A stretch of DNA of 64,000 nucleotides from contig CM042090.1 in assembly GCA_023512835.1 (NCBI GenBank), forward strand, positions 10,323,343-10,387,342, given 5' to 3'. Position 1 is the first letter of the stretch. Each line of letters begins with the position of its first letter. The DNA comes from Taxillus chinensis (lineage: Eukaryota; Streptophyta; Magnoliopsida; Santalales; Loranthaceae). The translations under genes were made by a program, and so were the position numbers. Below the pieces are notes generated by a model. That model did no database searches. It worked only from the letters and a program-made list of their open reading frames with translations, and was not told the DNA's origin. This document shows positions 22,218 through 34,981 of the stretch, piece by piece.

Positions 22218-25200
22218 TTAAGATTGTTCGTCCTCGAACAACTCGGGTATCGCTCACGCATCACGGACTCACGTTCCCATGTCTCCTCCTCAATGCCATG
22301 GTGTCGCCACAAGCACGCGAACCAAAGGAATAAGCACGACCACGCAAAAGCTTCTCTCGCCGATCGAGGATACGAATAGGGGCCTCAACGACGGACATGT
22401 CATCCTCGATGTCCAACGTCCCCCAATCAATCACATGAGTGGGGTCAGGGTGATACTTCCGCAACCGGGACACGTGAAACACGTTGTGCACTCTACTCGG
22501 CCAGCGGTGGTAACGCTAACCGGTAGGCTACGGGCCCTACACGATCCAGAATCTCAAAAGGACCAATAAACCGCGGAGATAGCTTGGAACCCCACCCAAA
22601 CCGTCGATGTCCACGACGTGGAGAGACACGAAGGAACACATGATCACCAACAGAAAACTCCAAAGGTCGCCGTCGCTGATCCGCATAAGATTTCGCCGAC
22701 TCGAGCCGACAACAAACGCCGACGAATCAACCTGACCTTCTCCGTAGCCTCTTGAACCAACTGCGGTCCCAAGAGAGCCGTCTCCCCCACCTCGGTCCAA
22801 CACAAAGGGGATCGACACGGCCGTCCATACAACGCCTCAAAAGGAGCCATCCCAATGGATGCTCGATAATCGTTGTTGTAGGCAAACTCCACCAAAGGAA
22901 GGTGAGTTGCCCACGAACCCCCGAAATCTAACACACGGGCCCGTAACATGTCCTCCATGGTCCGATTCGTCCGCTCGGTCGACCGTCGGTCTCCAGGTGA
23001 AAGGCTGTACTCAAATGAAGCTTGGTCCCCATAGCCTCCTGCAAACCTACCCAAAAACGGGAAGTGAACCTCGAATCCCGGTCCGAGACAACCGATGATG
23101 GTACGCCATGCGGTCTCACAATCTCGTTCATGTACAGGCTGACTCAAGGTCCCAATAGAGTCCCGCTCGCGAACAACAAGGAAATGGGCCGACTTTGTGA
23201 GTCGATCCACAATCACCCAAATCATATCTTTCCGCCCAGGTGGTGGGTGGAAGACCGATCACAAAATCCATCGCTATATGGTCCCACTTCCACTCCGCTA
23301 TGGGCAAGGGCCGTAACATGCCCGCCGGCCGCCGATGCTCGGCCTTCACCTGCCGACACGTGAGGCACCGCGAAACAAAGGCAGCTACATCGCGTTTCAT
23401 CCCTGGCCACCAAAAATGTCCCCGAAGCGCATGGTACATCTTCGTACCCCCCTGGATGCACAAGCAACTCTAGACCGGTGAAACTCCCTCATCACCTCAT
23501 CCCCGAGGGAAGAAGCTACTATCAACCGCCCCTGAAATGACAACTCATGCTCAGGACCCTCTCGTCCGGTCCCCAGATAGCTCCCCGGCCTCAATACGGG
23601 CACGGAGAACCTCACACTCAATGTCACCCAGTGTCCCTCCCGGACGCGCTGGTACAACTCAGGCACTACCACCAAAGGACTCGGGACTGTCCCACCATCA
23701 TGAACAACAGGCTGCAGCGTAACGTCGCCAACCGCTCCATCGGCTTCCACTCTCTCACGGCCACCTCGGCTTTCCCTTTTCTCGCTCAACGCATCGCCCA
23801 CAACATTTCCCTTGCCCGGGGTATAGGCAAGAGTAAAATCAAAGGTCTGCAAATACTCCACCCATCTCCTTTGCCTCAAATTCAAGTCCTTCGAGTAAAG
23901 ATGTCCTGAAGGCTCTTGTGATCCGAGAACACCATAAACTTTTCCCCCAAGAGGTAGTGCTGCCAACTCTTCAGGGCGAAGATGACAACCGCTAACTCAA
24001 GGTCATGAGTAGGATAATTCTGCTCATGAGGCTTCACCGCCTCGACCCATAAGCTACCACACTGTGCTCCTGCATAAGCACACACCCCAAACCAACCCTG
24101 GACGCATCACAATACACCTCATATGGAATATCCTCCCTAGGCAACCTCAACACGGGTGCGGTGGTCAAACGGGTTTTGAGAGTCTCAAACGCCTGCCGGC
24201 ACTTGTCGGTCCTAATCAAACTTCACGCCCTTCCGAGTCAACGCCGTCATAGGAGCCGCCAAACGGGAGAACCCCTCTACAAAACGACGATAGTACCCCG
24301 CCAAACCAAGAAAACTACGGATCTCAAAAACATTGGTTGGCCTCGCCCACGATGCCACGGCCTCAATCTTGGCCGGGTCCACCCTAACTCCCTCACTGAC
24401 ACCACATGGCCAAGAAAGTGAACCTCCTGCAGCCAAAACTCACACTTGCTAAACTTAGCAAACAAGGCTTGTCCCTCAAGGTTTGCAACATGTTGCCAAG
24501 TGCTCCACATGTTCCTTCTCGGTCTTGGAATACACCAAGATATCGTCGATAAACACCACCACGAACGAGTCTAAGTATGGGGCAAAGACTTGGTTCATCA
24601 AATGCATGAACACTGCTGGCACATTAGTGAGCCCGAAAGGCATCACTACCCACTCATAATGCCCATACCGCACCGGAAAGCCGTCTTAGGGATGTCCTCC
24701 TCCCTAACCCCGAGCTGGTGATACCCCGACCGTAAATCTATCTTGGAAAACCACTGGGCCCCACTCAATTGATCAAACAAGTCATCTATCCGAGGCAACG
24801 GGTACTTGTTCTTCACAGTCACCAATTCGACTTCCTGTAGTCGATGCGGAGACGTAGTGTACCATCGGCCTTCTTCGCAAAGAGCACCGGAGCACCCCAA
24901 GGTGAGGTACTCGGTCCGATATACCCCCGACCCACCAACTCCTCGATTTGCCTCTGAAGCTCCCTCGGCTCGGGCTGGCCCCATACGATACGCTACTTGG
25001 GAAATCGGACCCGTCCCCGCACCAACTCAATGGTGAACTCCACACTCCTCTTAGGTGGCAAACTCCTCAACCGCTCAGGAAAAACATCCCGAAATTGGTC
25101 CACAACATCGGGCCACACCCTCTTTTCCACCTTACCCTCCTCGGCAAAGGTCGGGCGCTAACCTGTGCGTAATGGCACCCCACTGGTCCAACACCGGCCC

Positions 25201-25600
25201 GGCCCGACTCGCCTCACAATCCCACTCCCCTGCAGGGTGCAAGAGGTCCCTGCAGGTGTCACGAAGGTCACACGCCGCCGATAACAATCTATCTTGGCCT
25301 GGAAAGTCATAAGCCAATCCATACCCAAGATCAGGTCGAACGTCCTCAAAGGCATCACATGCAAGTCAAAACTCGGCTCCACCTCGCCTATGGTTAACAC
25401 ACGAGTCACGACACACTCGCCGTACCTCAATCATGCCTCCTACCAGGAGACTCCACAACTAGGGGCCTCACGGCCTCCACACAAGCTAACCCCAGGCCGT
25501 CTATTACAAGCTCAACGAACAAACGAACGTGATGCACCCGTATCGAAAAGAACGAAGCTAATGTACGGGAGATCAAGAGGGTACCTCTAACCACCGATGG
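22218..25600 (-). pseudogene. Gypsy pol: protease, RT, RNase H, integrase, chromodomain
   Basis: Minus strand. Protease DTGAS (about 25540) and LILGMDWL (about 25320). [39 protein letters not shown] and FIDDILVYS (24900-24520). RNase H: YEVYCDAS, NYPTHDLELA and FSDHKSLQ (24130-23900). Integrase zinc region: HPGGTKMY.. with CLTCRQVKAEH (about 23450-23340), IAMDFVIGLP and [12 protein letters not shown]. The C-terminal part HNVFHVSRLRKY is followed by a chromodomain-like WRHHGIEEETWE and a final ELFEDEQS before the TAA at 22218. About a dozen frame changes separate otherwise open, well conserved blocks, so it cannot make one protein as written. Confidence 0.9.
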
Positions 25601-25859
25601 TCCTGCTCCACCCTCGCTGGTGGGGGTGGTAGCTCGGCCTCCTCCTTGGTATGTCGCCTCCGGCGCAAACACCCTTCCTTGGCCCGTGCCACTTGTCGGC
25701 TCACTCACCTGGACGCTTCCCGCTAAGGTTGCCTCCGGCCTCGGTCTGTTGCCCGCTCCGGCCTCCCCCGGGGTCGGGTCCGACCGGATCCTGCCTGGCC
25801 GGCCTGCCACCGACGAGCCGGTCTCTCACTGGTGCACGAAAGCTAGCATCACTCCTCAC

Positions 25860-27034
25860 GCCGGATGCCGCACCCCCCGTTCCCCCTGTTGCCACTCCCG
25901 CAAACCCGGCGCAAATGACCCTCTCGTCCACGGTTGTTGCATCGCCGGTCCTTCTTGGGGCACTCCCCTTTGAAGTGACCCTGCTCTCCACAAGAGTGGC
26001 ATCCGCTCGGTAGACTCCCACTGGACCACCCTGTTTCCCGCCGCCAAATGTGAACCTCCCAGGGTTCACGGATGTCCGACCCCGATCGCGAAAAGAATTG
26101 CTATCCCTCTCCTCCGTCTTGAGCCTCTTGGACCCTGCATCTCGATCAGGCCCACACCGCAACCGGCGCCCCCTAATGGGCCTGCCTCCCATCATCCGGT
26201 TCTCTCTCGGCTATACGGGCCGTCTCCACGGCCTCAAGATAGGTCCTCAAGCGTAGAATCGCCACCCTCTCCCTAAGGGCTGGCCCGAGACCCAAGGTGA
26301 ACTTGTGGGCCTTCAAGGTCCTCCCTTACCACGATCTCAGGAGCAAACCTACTCAATCTCCTGGAACTCCCGCTCATACTCAGGTACCGTCTTGGATCCC
26401 TGTCAAGCTGCCAAATTCTTCCCTCTTCTCGCCATCTCACCGATTCCGGGAAGAACTCATCTTGGAAGAGTTGCAAGAACTCCTCCCAAAACATGAGTTG
26501 CACCGCACGGCTCCCCGCAACACTCGTCCACCACTCCAAAGCGTCCCCCTCCAGTGCCCGAATTGCCGGTCCGCACTTTATCCTCCTCCCGGGGGAGGAG
26601 AAAGGAGAACACATGCTCAATCTGCCTCAACCACCGCTCGCCTACCACAGGATCTCCCCCCCCCCTTAAATCGCGAAGGTTGTTCCTTTCGGAACCGTGT
26701 CACCACGTCATCCTCTGCACGGGTCGGTACACCACCCGGCGAACTCTCACGCTCACGAGGCGCCTCTCCTACCTGGTGGTGGTGGTGGTGGCACCACCTG
26801 CTGTGTTGCTATCTCACGGCGCACCTCCTCCCGAACGTCTTGCCGGAGTCCCTCCCGTAGCTCTCGTACCTCCGGCCTGGATGCCTTCTTGTAGCTGTGC
26901 CGTAGCAACGCATGCCCTCCAACGGATGGTCCCGCACCCGGACCCTCATGGGCAGATGACTCATCGGCCATTGCCCCGGACGCACGTGTCACTCTCCTCG
27001 GTGGCATTCTTACTACATGAAGTAAGATGCACAA
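25860..27034 (-). pseudogene. Gypsy gag with zinc knuckle
   Basis: The likely start MPPRRVTRASG is at 27034. A retrotransposon gag core follows with ALEGDALEWWTSV, FQDEFFPESVR and RYLSMS (about 26600-26330), ending in a CCHC knuckle CHSCGEQGHFKGEC near 25990. A second, degenerate knuckle has the second Cys replaced by Arg. The blocks lie in different frames. The GC-rich, Pro-coding stretch near 26780 reflects a CCA/CCT repeat. Confidence 0.8.
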
Positions 27035-27418
27035 ACGTCAGAACGCGTTTGACTACTAACAAGTTGACTACCTCTACCTCATTATCAAGTCAAGCCGTAC
27101 ATGGCATTACACATATTTTAACCATTGCATTAAAATATTGCACACAAACGATCCACATTGTAGTCATACCCAAGGCATTCCAAGAATATTCGAGTTGCGA
27201 GTTCACACATAATCATGTTATGCACATCCTTCACACATGACAACAAATGCAACTAGTGCCCTAATGCCAATGCATGCAAATCCTACCACAAGACCGGACT
27301 ACCCTAAGTACACCTTGGAGGCTCAAAGAGGACCATGTTGATCGGGCATGTCCCTCCAGGCTCCTCCAAAGGACTCAAGATAACCAAGTCCGCCCACTAC
27401 CCTAGGCCAACTAGACCA

Positions 27419-27431
27419 TGCTCTGATACCA
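27419..27431 (-). other. Primer-binding site of gypsy element
   Basis: The minus strand reads TGGTATCAGAGCA three bases inside the 5' LTR, matching the initiator Met tRNA 3' end as in most plant gypsy elements. It fixes the element orientation. Confidence 0.9.
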
Positions 27432-27434
27432 TAT

Positions 27435-29300
27435 TGTCACGCCCCGGATTTCCAACCCGAGGAGACCGGAACGTGACCCTCCCTTTATCCGGGTTTGGAC
27501 AAAGGGGTAGAATACAATATACACTTCACATTTCTTTTCAGAAACCAAAATCATATAACTATTTAATTGAAACCACATGCCTTTTATTATGTTTCAAACT
27601 TCATTACAATATCTCCCCACCTGGGGTTACAATGCCTCAACAAAATTACATAATGCAAATAACACAAAACAAAGCCACAAAATGGAACTCTTCCACCTTG
27701 GTGTTCCCACCTAACGCCTGTAGGTTCCTGCAAGAAAACACACCATAGTAGGAGGGGTGAGCATCCACAACTTCGAGGGATCATGTCTCCCCAACCCATC
27801 CCATGCTCCTAGCATCTACATGCCATGTGTACAAGTGCGGTGTCGTGTTACAATAATTTCAACAGACATAACAACAACCACATCAACAATTACACCGCCA
27901 CCGCCACACAGGCTAACACTTTAACAACAAGTGATTTAACCGCCTCTTCAGGCCAAGTTATTTAACCGCCTCTTCAGGCCAAGTGATTTAACCGCCTCTT
28001 CAGGCCAAGTTTCCACGACCTCACAAGGCTAACACAAAACGGTCCCAGGGCTTCCCACGGCCACCGGGTGTACAAGCAACCACACAAGACATAAGGCCAT
28101 ACAGGCATAACATCAAACACTTAATATGCTTAGTCACACGGGAATAACGTCGAACACTTAGCATGCACATATTCACAAGCTCACAAACCCAGCCACACGA
28201 TATTATTTCAGACACGAAATATACATAGCCTCACAGGCATTATTTCAAACACGTTCGAGCACACACAGGCATATTCATACAGGCATATCCACACCGGCAT
28301 TTTATCAAACACTTAACTTGCACTAACCACCCAACCTCGAAATCACACCAATACGCCACTGAAGGCCAACATCCATATAGGAGATCACACCTATATGGAT
28401 TACATATGTATATATAAACAGATACGACCCGGATCCGCCCTAGGACCCTAGGACAGAGGAGGGATTAGGAAGAACAGAACCCCTACCTTAAAGCGAGATC
28501 TTCCTTGCTCCCGCGCCAAACGCCGTCCTCCCCACGCAAGATGCTCCTGAGACGAACCAAGAACTCCCCTTCCCTCTCTCTCTCTAGCTCTCTCTCTCTC
28601 TGGCAGCAGGGCTGCAGAAAGGAACACAAGAACCCTAAACTCAAACTCAAGCCCTCCTTATATAGACACCATCCACATCAAAACGACGTAGTTTTGATTA
28701 AGTAAACCCATGATCAAAACGACGTAGTTTTGATCACACAAGTTAGCACCTTTCCGCACCCATATAGGCCAAAATACTCGGAATTTCAACATGGTCCTTT
28801 GGAGAAAGATCATTAGAATGACAAAACCAAGGGAACCATGCAAAAATATGCCTGCACGCCAATTTGAACGCCAATTCCCCAATTGGCGTGCAGCTCCAAA
28901 TGCACCCAAACTTTACCCCAAGTCTCCTTGCATCTTGTAGAGGCCTGAGAAGCAAAAATATGCTTGCACGTGAAATGGGTGAATTCACGTGCAGCTCCAA
29001 ATGCTCTGAAATTTCTGTGGTAGATAGAGGACCTCATTCTAAGAAACTTTTGTTCTTGCACGCCAATTGTTTGAGGCCATCTACTAGGTCAAAAGTGAGC
29101 TCCAAGATCAGCCAAAACAACTTAAAACCGCCTCAGTAAACGCATAAGATCTTCCTAGGGCATAAATGTACGCTATCGCTTGACACATGCACCTCTCAAA
29201 AGTCCCCTCTTGGGCTCATCTCTTACCTTAAACTTGTGTACCAACATCCAAGGTGTTTGTGGTTAACTCCTTACACACGGGTTACACACGGGTCATTACA
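27435..29300 (-). repeat. Gypsy LTR, right copy (5' LTR in element sense)
   Basis: Direct repeat of 20048-21911. It carries the same 26-bp triple repeat (about 27929-28006), a TATA box (about 28658-28666, minus) and palindromes (28677-28698 and 28713-28734), which here would drive transcription leftward through gag and pol. Differences from the other LTR are mostly tiny indels, for example around 27770, 28020-28060 and 28430. Confidence 0.93.
28658..28734 (-). promoter_or_regulatory. Active-position LTR promoter of gypsy element
   Basis: Same arrangement as 21272-21348: two ACGT-centred palindromes upstream of a TATATA box on the minus strand. Because this is the 5' LTR, this copy would start the genomic RNA. 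The transcription start should lie about 25-35 bases below 28658. Confidence 0.55.
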
Positions 29301-29305
29301 ACTAG

Positions 29306-30780
29306 ATCATAAATGTGACTTGAGTCTTAATAAGGATCTAGTCTCATTTATGCAAGCCATGGAATGTAACAATTATGAAAAGTGGTTTAATGTTATGAAA
29401 GAAGAGTTAACATCAATGTATGACAATAAAGTCTGGGATTTAGTTGAGTTGCCTAAAGATTTAAAACAAGTAGGTTGCAAGTGGGTCTTTAAGACCAAGC
29501 GTGACTCAAAGGGCAACATTGAAAGGTATAAGGCTAGACTTGTTGCTAAAGGTTATACTCAAAAGGATGAAATTGACTATAAAGAAACCTTCTCTCTAGT
29601 TTCAAAGAAGGATTCTTTGAGGATTGTTATCGCTTGGTGGTTCATTATGATTTAGAGCTTCACCAAATGGATGTTAAAACTGCCTTTCTTAATGGTAACT
29701 TAGAGGAGAAAGTTTATATGGATCAACTAGAAGGTTTCATAACCACAGGAAAAGAACATTTAGTGTGTAAATTAAAGAAATCAATATATGGACTAAAACA
29801 AGCTTCCCGACAATGGTACCTTAAGTTTAATGATACTATTATGTCATATGGTTCTATAGAAAACACTGTTGATCGGTGTATCTATATAAAGGTTAATGGG
29901 AGTAAGTTTATTATATTAGTCCTATATGTTGATGATATCCTTCTTGCTGCAAATGATATTGGTTTGTTACATGATATTAAAAGGTATCTCTCTAACAACT
30001 TTGCAATGAAAGATATGGGTGAGGCATCTTATGTGATAGGAATAGAAATATTCCGTGATAAATCACAAGGATTGTTAGGATTGTCTCAAAAGGCTTACAT
30101 TGACAAAGTATTAGAGAGATTTAAAATGGAAAAGTGCTATGCAGGGATAGTTCCAATTCAAAAGGGGAACAAATTTAGTGAGATGCAATGTCCCAAAAAA
30201 AATGATTTGGAACAAAAGGTAATGAAGTCTATTCCATATTTGTCAGTTGTTAGAAGTCTATTGTATGTCCAGACTTGTACTCGACCAAACATTAGTTTTG
30301 CTATTGGAATGTTAGGCCGATATCAAAATAATCCTGGAATAGATCATTGAAAGGCTGCGAAGAAAGTGCTTAGGTATTTACAAGGCACTAAGGATCACAT
30401 GCTCATATACAGGAAATCCAACCACCTTGAGGTGATTGGATATTCAGATTCAGACTATGCAGGTTGTGTAGATTTAAGGAAATCTACATTTGGTTATATA
30501 TTCCTATTAGTCGGAGGAGCAGTTTCATGGAAAAGTGGAAAACAATCTACCATTGCCATTTCTACTATGGAGGCTGAATTCGTGGCATGCTTTGAGGCCA
30601 CTATTCATGCGTTGTGGTTGCAGAAGTTTGTTTCAGGTCTAAACATTGTTGACAGTATAGCTAGACCGTTGAGACTTTATTGTGATAATTCTGCAACTGT
30701 TTTCTTTTCAAAAAATGACAAAGTATTCTAAAGGTGCAAAATACATGGATTTGAAATGCTTGTCAGTTAAAGAAGAAGTG
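29306..30780 (+). pseudogene. Copia reverse transcriptase and RNase H half
   Basis: Continues the copia frame after the gypsy insertion. RT blocks: KWVFKTKRDSKG, YKARLVAKGYTQ, QMDVKTAFLNGNLEE, SIYGLKQASRQWY and VLYVDDILLA (about 29930; the catalytic YVDD is intact). RNase H follows with YSDSDYAGC, STMEAEFVAC and LYCDNSAT. A frameshift near 29640 breaks the RT start. A TGA near 30348 replaces the Trp of the usual HWKAAKKVLRYL motif, and the frame ends at a TAA at 30729. Confidence 0.88.
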
Positions 30781-31249
30781 CAAAAACATAGTGTCAATTG
30801 AGTATATTGGTACTGATCTGATGATAGCGGATCCGTTGACTAAAGGATTACCACCCAAAACATTCATTGTCCATGTTGGAAGTATGAGTGTAATAGATAA
30901 ATCCTTGTTGACATGATATTCATATGTGTACATTAGGTTATAAGCTTTTGACATTTGTGAATTCAATTAAAGTTATGTTTTTGGTTATTTATTTGTTACT
31001 CACGTTATGTTGTATACAGTATTATTTTAGTGAGATAATAATGAAAGTAATGATTAAAGTATATCCCAATTAAAGTTTCTAAATTGAATTGGTTTTGTGA
31101 TACATGGAAGGAATCATGTCGTTTGATGAATTGTAACCGCCATGATCCAATCATTTCAATTTAATTATGGATGTCTTGATTGATTCAATAAAAGGTGTGT
31201 ACTTAAAGTTATTGAATCACCAAGTCGTGACGTGGGCCAAGTGGAAGAT

Positions 31250-31643
31250 TGTTAAATTATTATTGTGTTTTTAATAATCTATTATGTGGCCCATGTAATT
31301 AAAAGGCCTACATGCTATTATTGGACCGCATGTAATTAAAAGACTGTTTCTAAATTAATGAAGGCCCAATATGATGGTTGTTGAACTTAATAGAAATTGG
31401 AAACAGTAAGGTTATATATATACATGTATCCTTTCACTTTCGCTTCAATTAGGTTTTAACGCAACATAGAACGTACGTGTGGCGGTAGTTCTTCTTCATC
31501 ACAAAACGTCATTAAAGAGAAGCTGAAAGGTGATAAAATCAATACTTCTAATTCATTCATGGATCCAGGTACACTTCCGATTAAGGCTTATAGTTTCTAT
31601 TAAATAATTCTAGGCATGTACGATCCTTCAGTAAATTCTTACA
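31250..31643 (+). repeat. Copia 3' LTR
   Basis: A purine-rich AAGTGGAAGAT tract precedes TGTTAAATTATTATTG, the usual copia PPT/LTR junction. A TATATATATA box is at about 31412. The end near 31643 (TTCTTACA) is a guess because no second LTR remains for comparison. Confidence 0.6.
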
Positions 31644-32879
31644 ATTACCACCTCCTATCCTCGCTTAGACAATAAATTAAAATTTAAGATTGTATCTCGT
31701 TCCATATGTAGGCAAGACAAGATAGATTGTTCTTTAATGTGTTTGTGAATGAGGTTCCATTTGCCCGCATCTTGTTATTGCTTTTTATTGAATCTGTCCA
31801 TATCAATAATTTTAATTTGAATCAAATTTCTATATTATTTTTAATCAAAAAATTATCAAAAATGATTTAATTTTACAATAATAAATATCATTCAAAAATA
31901 TCAAAAATCATAAACAATAATTAAATAATAATATTTAAAATATTATAAAATTATAAATAAATATTATTAAAATTAGGCGGGGCAGGATAGCTCACAACCT
32001 ATTATCACTTTTAGTCCCCGCCTAAGGCGGGGTGTCAAGTTTAAAAGCCGCACCCCGCTCTTGCCTGGGCAGGATAACCCGCCCCGCATAGCGGAAACAA
32101 AGCGGATAGTGGGCGAGGTAGCGTGTGCGGGTATCTGTTGCCCATCCCTATATTTAACCATATAAATCAATAAAAATTATTTAATTTACTTGATGATGAA
32201 AAGTTACTTTCTTTGGGGTCCGACATCCATATGGGTTTCAAACTTAAAACAAAATTAAATATCAAATTAATATTTAATATAAATAAATAATTCAGGAAGT
32301 AATCCTAGTAAATTCCTATTTTGGGGTTTTTTTAATCAAAACATCAAATCCCAAAATTAACACTGATTCGAGGATGAATTGCTCAAAAATTAAGCGGGGG
32401 CCGGGGCATCATAAGCACCATAGCACAATCCATTCGACCTCCAATACAATGGAGATGGTATGGTGGAGGGTGAGTGAGTGGCGGGGTGGGTGGAAGAGAG
32501 ACGTCATAGTTATAATAGTCATGCCAAAAATTATAGCCAAGCATATGGGCTTAAATCTCTAAAGCCCAAATTTCTATTTACTAGTGAATCTTTATTATTG
32601 TTTCAAAATATTTGGCTCACAAAATTTTGGTGGTTACATCATTCAAGACCTTAAAAACTTTTACCCTTGGAATTGTATATACTTGGATCATTAATAAACA
32701 AGGGTAATACTCTCACATCATCTCTTTGGTCTCCCAGGGATATTCTTCCTATAGCGATAACTATAAGGCTTTTTTTTACCATTTGAAGCTTTCTATGAGG
32801 CTAATTTGGCCAGTTTTCATGGGAAAGGGGATCCTTATTGAGTAAAACATTAGAGCCTGAGCAATACTTAGGTTATAGA
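31644..32879. other. Intergenic with an isolated GC-rich element end
   Basis: AT-rich DNA except for 31974-32150, a GC-rich block ending GTTGCCCATCCCTA. In reverse that end reads TAGGGATGGGCAAC, like the tips of non-autonomous hAT-type repeats such as the one at 33388. No matching left tip was found. No gene seen. Confidence 0.4.
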
Positions 32880-33379
32880 GTATACTGAAGAGCAGAAAGT
32901 GGGATTTGGTACCCACACTTCAAAGGGTAAGGCAGTGTTATGGTGGATATTCAGTAAGACCCCTAAAGACTAGCCCTATGACTTGGGCATGATTTTGCAT
33001 TTCTTTTTGGGCAAATACTTTTTAAAGATCTATTGATAGTTGGAGAGCCAATTCCCCAACTTTGTGACTAAGTATGAAAATGAATTTTCAATGCTTATAA
33101 GATATGCCCCTAGTGTATTTGAGATGAAGAAAATCAAGGTTCGAGCCTTTTACAGTTTTGAGAAAAGATATATACTAACTTGGCTAGTCAACTAGCAAGT
33201 GAGTACAAGGATATATTAAGTCATTAGCTACTAAAGGCAAATGACCTCCCAATAGGCCATTTAGGAGAGTAACTTGGGGAAAAGGGAAGAAGCTAAAGAT
33301 GAAACAAGCCTTACTAAAAACACCTAAAGCCATCAAGCGGCGGTACCCTTACATATATCTATAAAGTTCCTTTACCTTT
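32880..33379 (+). pseudogene. Ty3-gypsy gag remnant (left part)
   Basis: Translation gives IEYTEEQKVGFGTHTSKGKA, AVLWWIF, then HFFLGKYF, FSMLIRYAPSVFE and VRAFYSFEK. This matches the order of a gypsy gag core. Several stops are present. The sequence is cut at 33387 by the foldback element, and a protease remnant of the same kind appears beyond it at 36439-36660. Confidence 0.6.
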
Positions 33380-33387
33380 GATGAGAG

Positions 33388-34950
33388 TAGGGATAGCAAT
33401 TTTACTCGTACCCGACCCGATGGGGCGGGTATTTTTTTGAATTTAACGGGGTATGGGGCAACAATTTTTTTCCCCGCTGGGTAACGGGGCGGGGACGGGG
33501 CAAGCATCCCCCACCCCGTGTACTCGCTCTGCCCCGGAATAAATCCCCACCCCACGGGTATTCCCCGTTACGACCCAGCCAGCCCCCACGTACTCGCCCG
33601 TGACCGCCCCACGCCACGCCAGTTGCACGCGTCAGCCCGCCGGCCCAGCCGCCCGAAATGAAGCAAAATATAATGCTTGCACTGAGTTCTGAACCCAGGA
33701 ACTGCCCCTTGCATGTGCTGCTGCCAAACCATCAAGCTAACACTATCTTGTTGTTTAAATTTATGTAAATAATATATATACTTATCATATTACATATAAA
33801 TAATAATATTATTATTATTATTAATAAAGTGTGCATACTTTATTTAAAAAAAGTAATTACAAAGTATATATATATTCATATTATAATAAAAACTAAATTT
33901 ACTATTATTATTTTGATATAAAATACAAATTAATTATATTCAAATTTAGTTTTAAATTTATTAATAAGTTGATTTATGATTAGATAATCCAATCAATTAT
34001 TATTTGATTAACAATATATTAATATTTAAATTACTAATATCATTTACGTATTTATTACTTTTAATTCAAATACGGATTACATAGTATCAAATGTAAAAAA
34101 ACTCAAAACTCAATCTCACCATGTACGACTCATATCACGCATAAAATAAATTAGAGATATTAGTCATATTAATTTGATTGAAATTTAGTTTTAAAATTAT
34201 TAATATATTGATTTAAAATTAAATGATCAAATCAAGTATTATTTGATCAATAAATACATTTATATATGAACTTGTAATATCATTTACATGATTTATTACT
34301 TAAGATTTTAACCCAAATATGAAATACATACTATCAAAAGTCAAAACTCACTTTCACCATGTATTTTTTTGTATATCAAACTTGTTAGTATTGTTTAATT
34401 AACTAATAACATTAGTTATAATTATAATAGTATAGATATATTTATCATACCAAAGAATATATATACACTTACACTCAATAATTAGTATTATAGAAAAATA
34501 ATCACATTATTGTATTACTTATAACAAAAATAAGTTTTTATTACATTAATAAAAACAAATTTGAGAAACATGACTTTTCATAATATTGTATTACTTATAA
34601 CAAAAATAATATGATAACTATGTTATATAATTATATTAATTAGGTTTTCGCTAATGTGTTATCGTTTATTACCAATGATAATTATATTATTTAAATTATT
34701 ACTACTCGATATTCAAGTTATTACTTATTGCTTATAATTTTTAAATGCATATATATAGTGACAATTATACAACTATATATATATATATATATATATATCA
34801 TAAGTAAGATGCTAATTGTTGAGTATCTAAAATCTAATAACTGATGTCAGAGAGTTCGTTGATAATTATATATGTCATAGATGATTATTGTTATTATGTT
34901 TACATAATTAGTGTATATACTTTAAATATGACATAAATAATATTAGTAGC

Positions 34951-34981
<31 letters not shown>

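Larger units (their letters stand above)
20048..29300 (-). mobile_element. Complete Ty3-gypsy chromovirus nested in the copia element
   Basis: 9,253 bp, bounded by LTRs of about 1.86 kb (20048-21911 and 27435-29300) and flanked by ACTAG on both sides (20043-20047 and 29301-29305). The PBS at 27419-27431 and the polypurine tract at 21912-21924 show it lies on the minus strand. It encodes gag, protease, RT, RNase H, integrase and a chromodomain-like C-terminus. Together these suggest a Tekay-type chromovirus. Coding is interrupted by many frameshifts but few in-frame stops. Confidence 0.93.
17756..31643 (+). mobile_element. 5'-truncated Ty1-copia element, split by a gypsy insertion
   Basis: Coding blocks 17768-20042 (gag, protease, integrase) and 29306-30780 (reverse transcriptase, RNase H) are the two halves of one copia polyprotein in normal order. 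The copia sequence is interrupted at 20047/29301 by a complete gypsy element that duplicated ACTAG. A 3' LTR starts at 31250. The 5' LTR and the start of gag are missing. Numerous stops and missense changes at catalytic positions show it has long been inactive. Confidence 0.9.
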
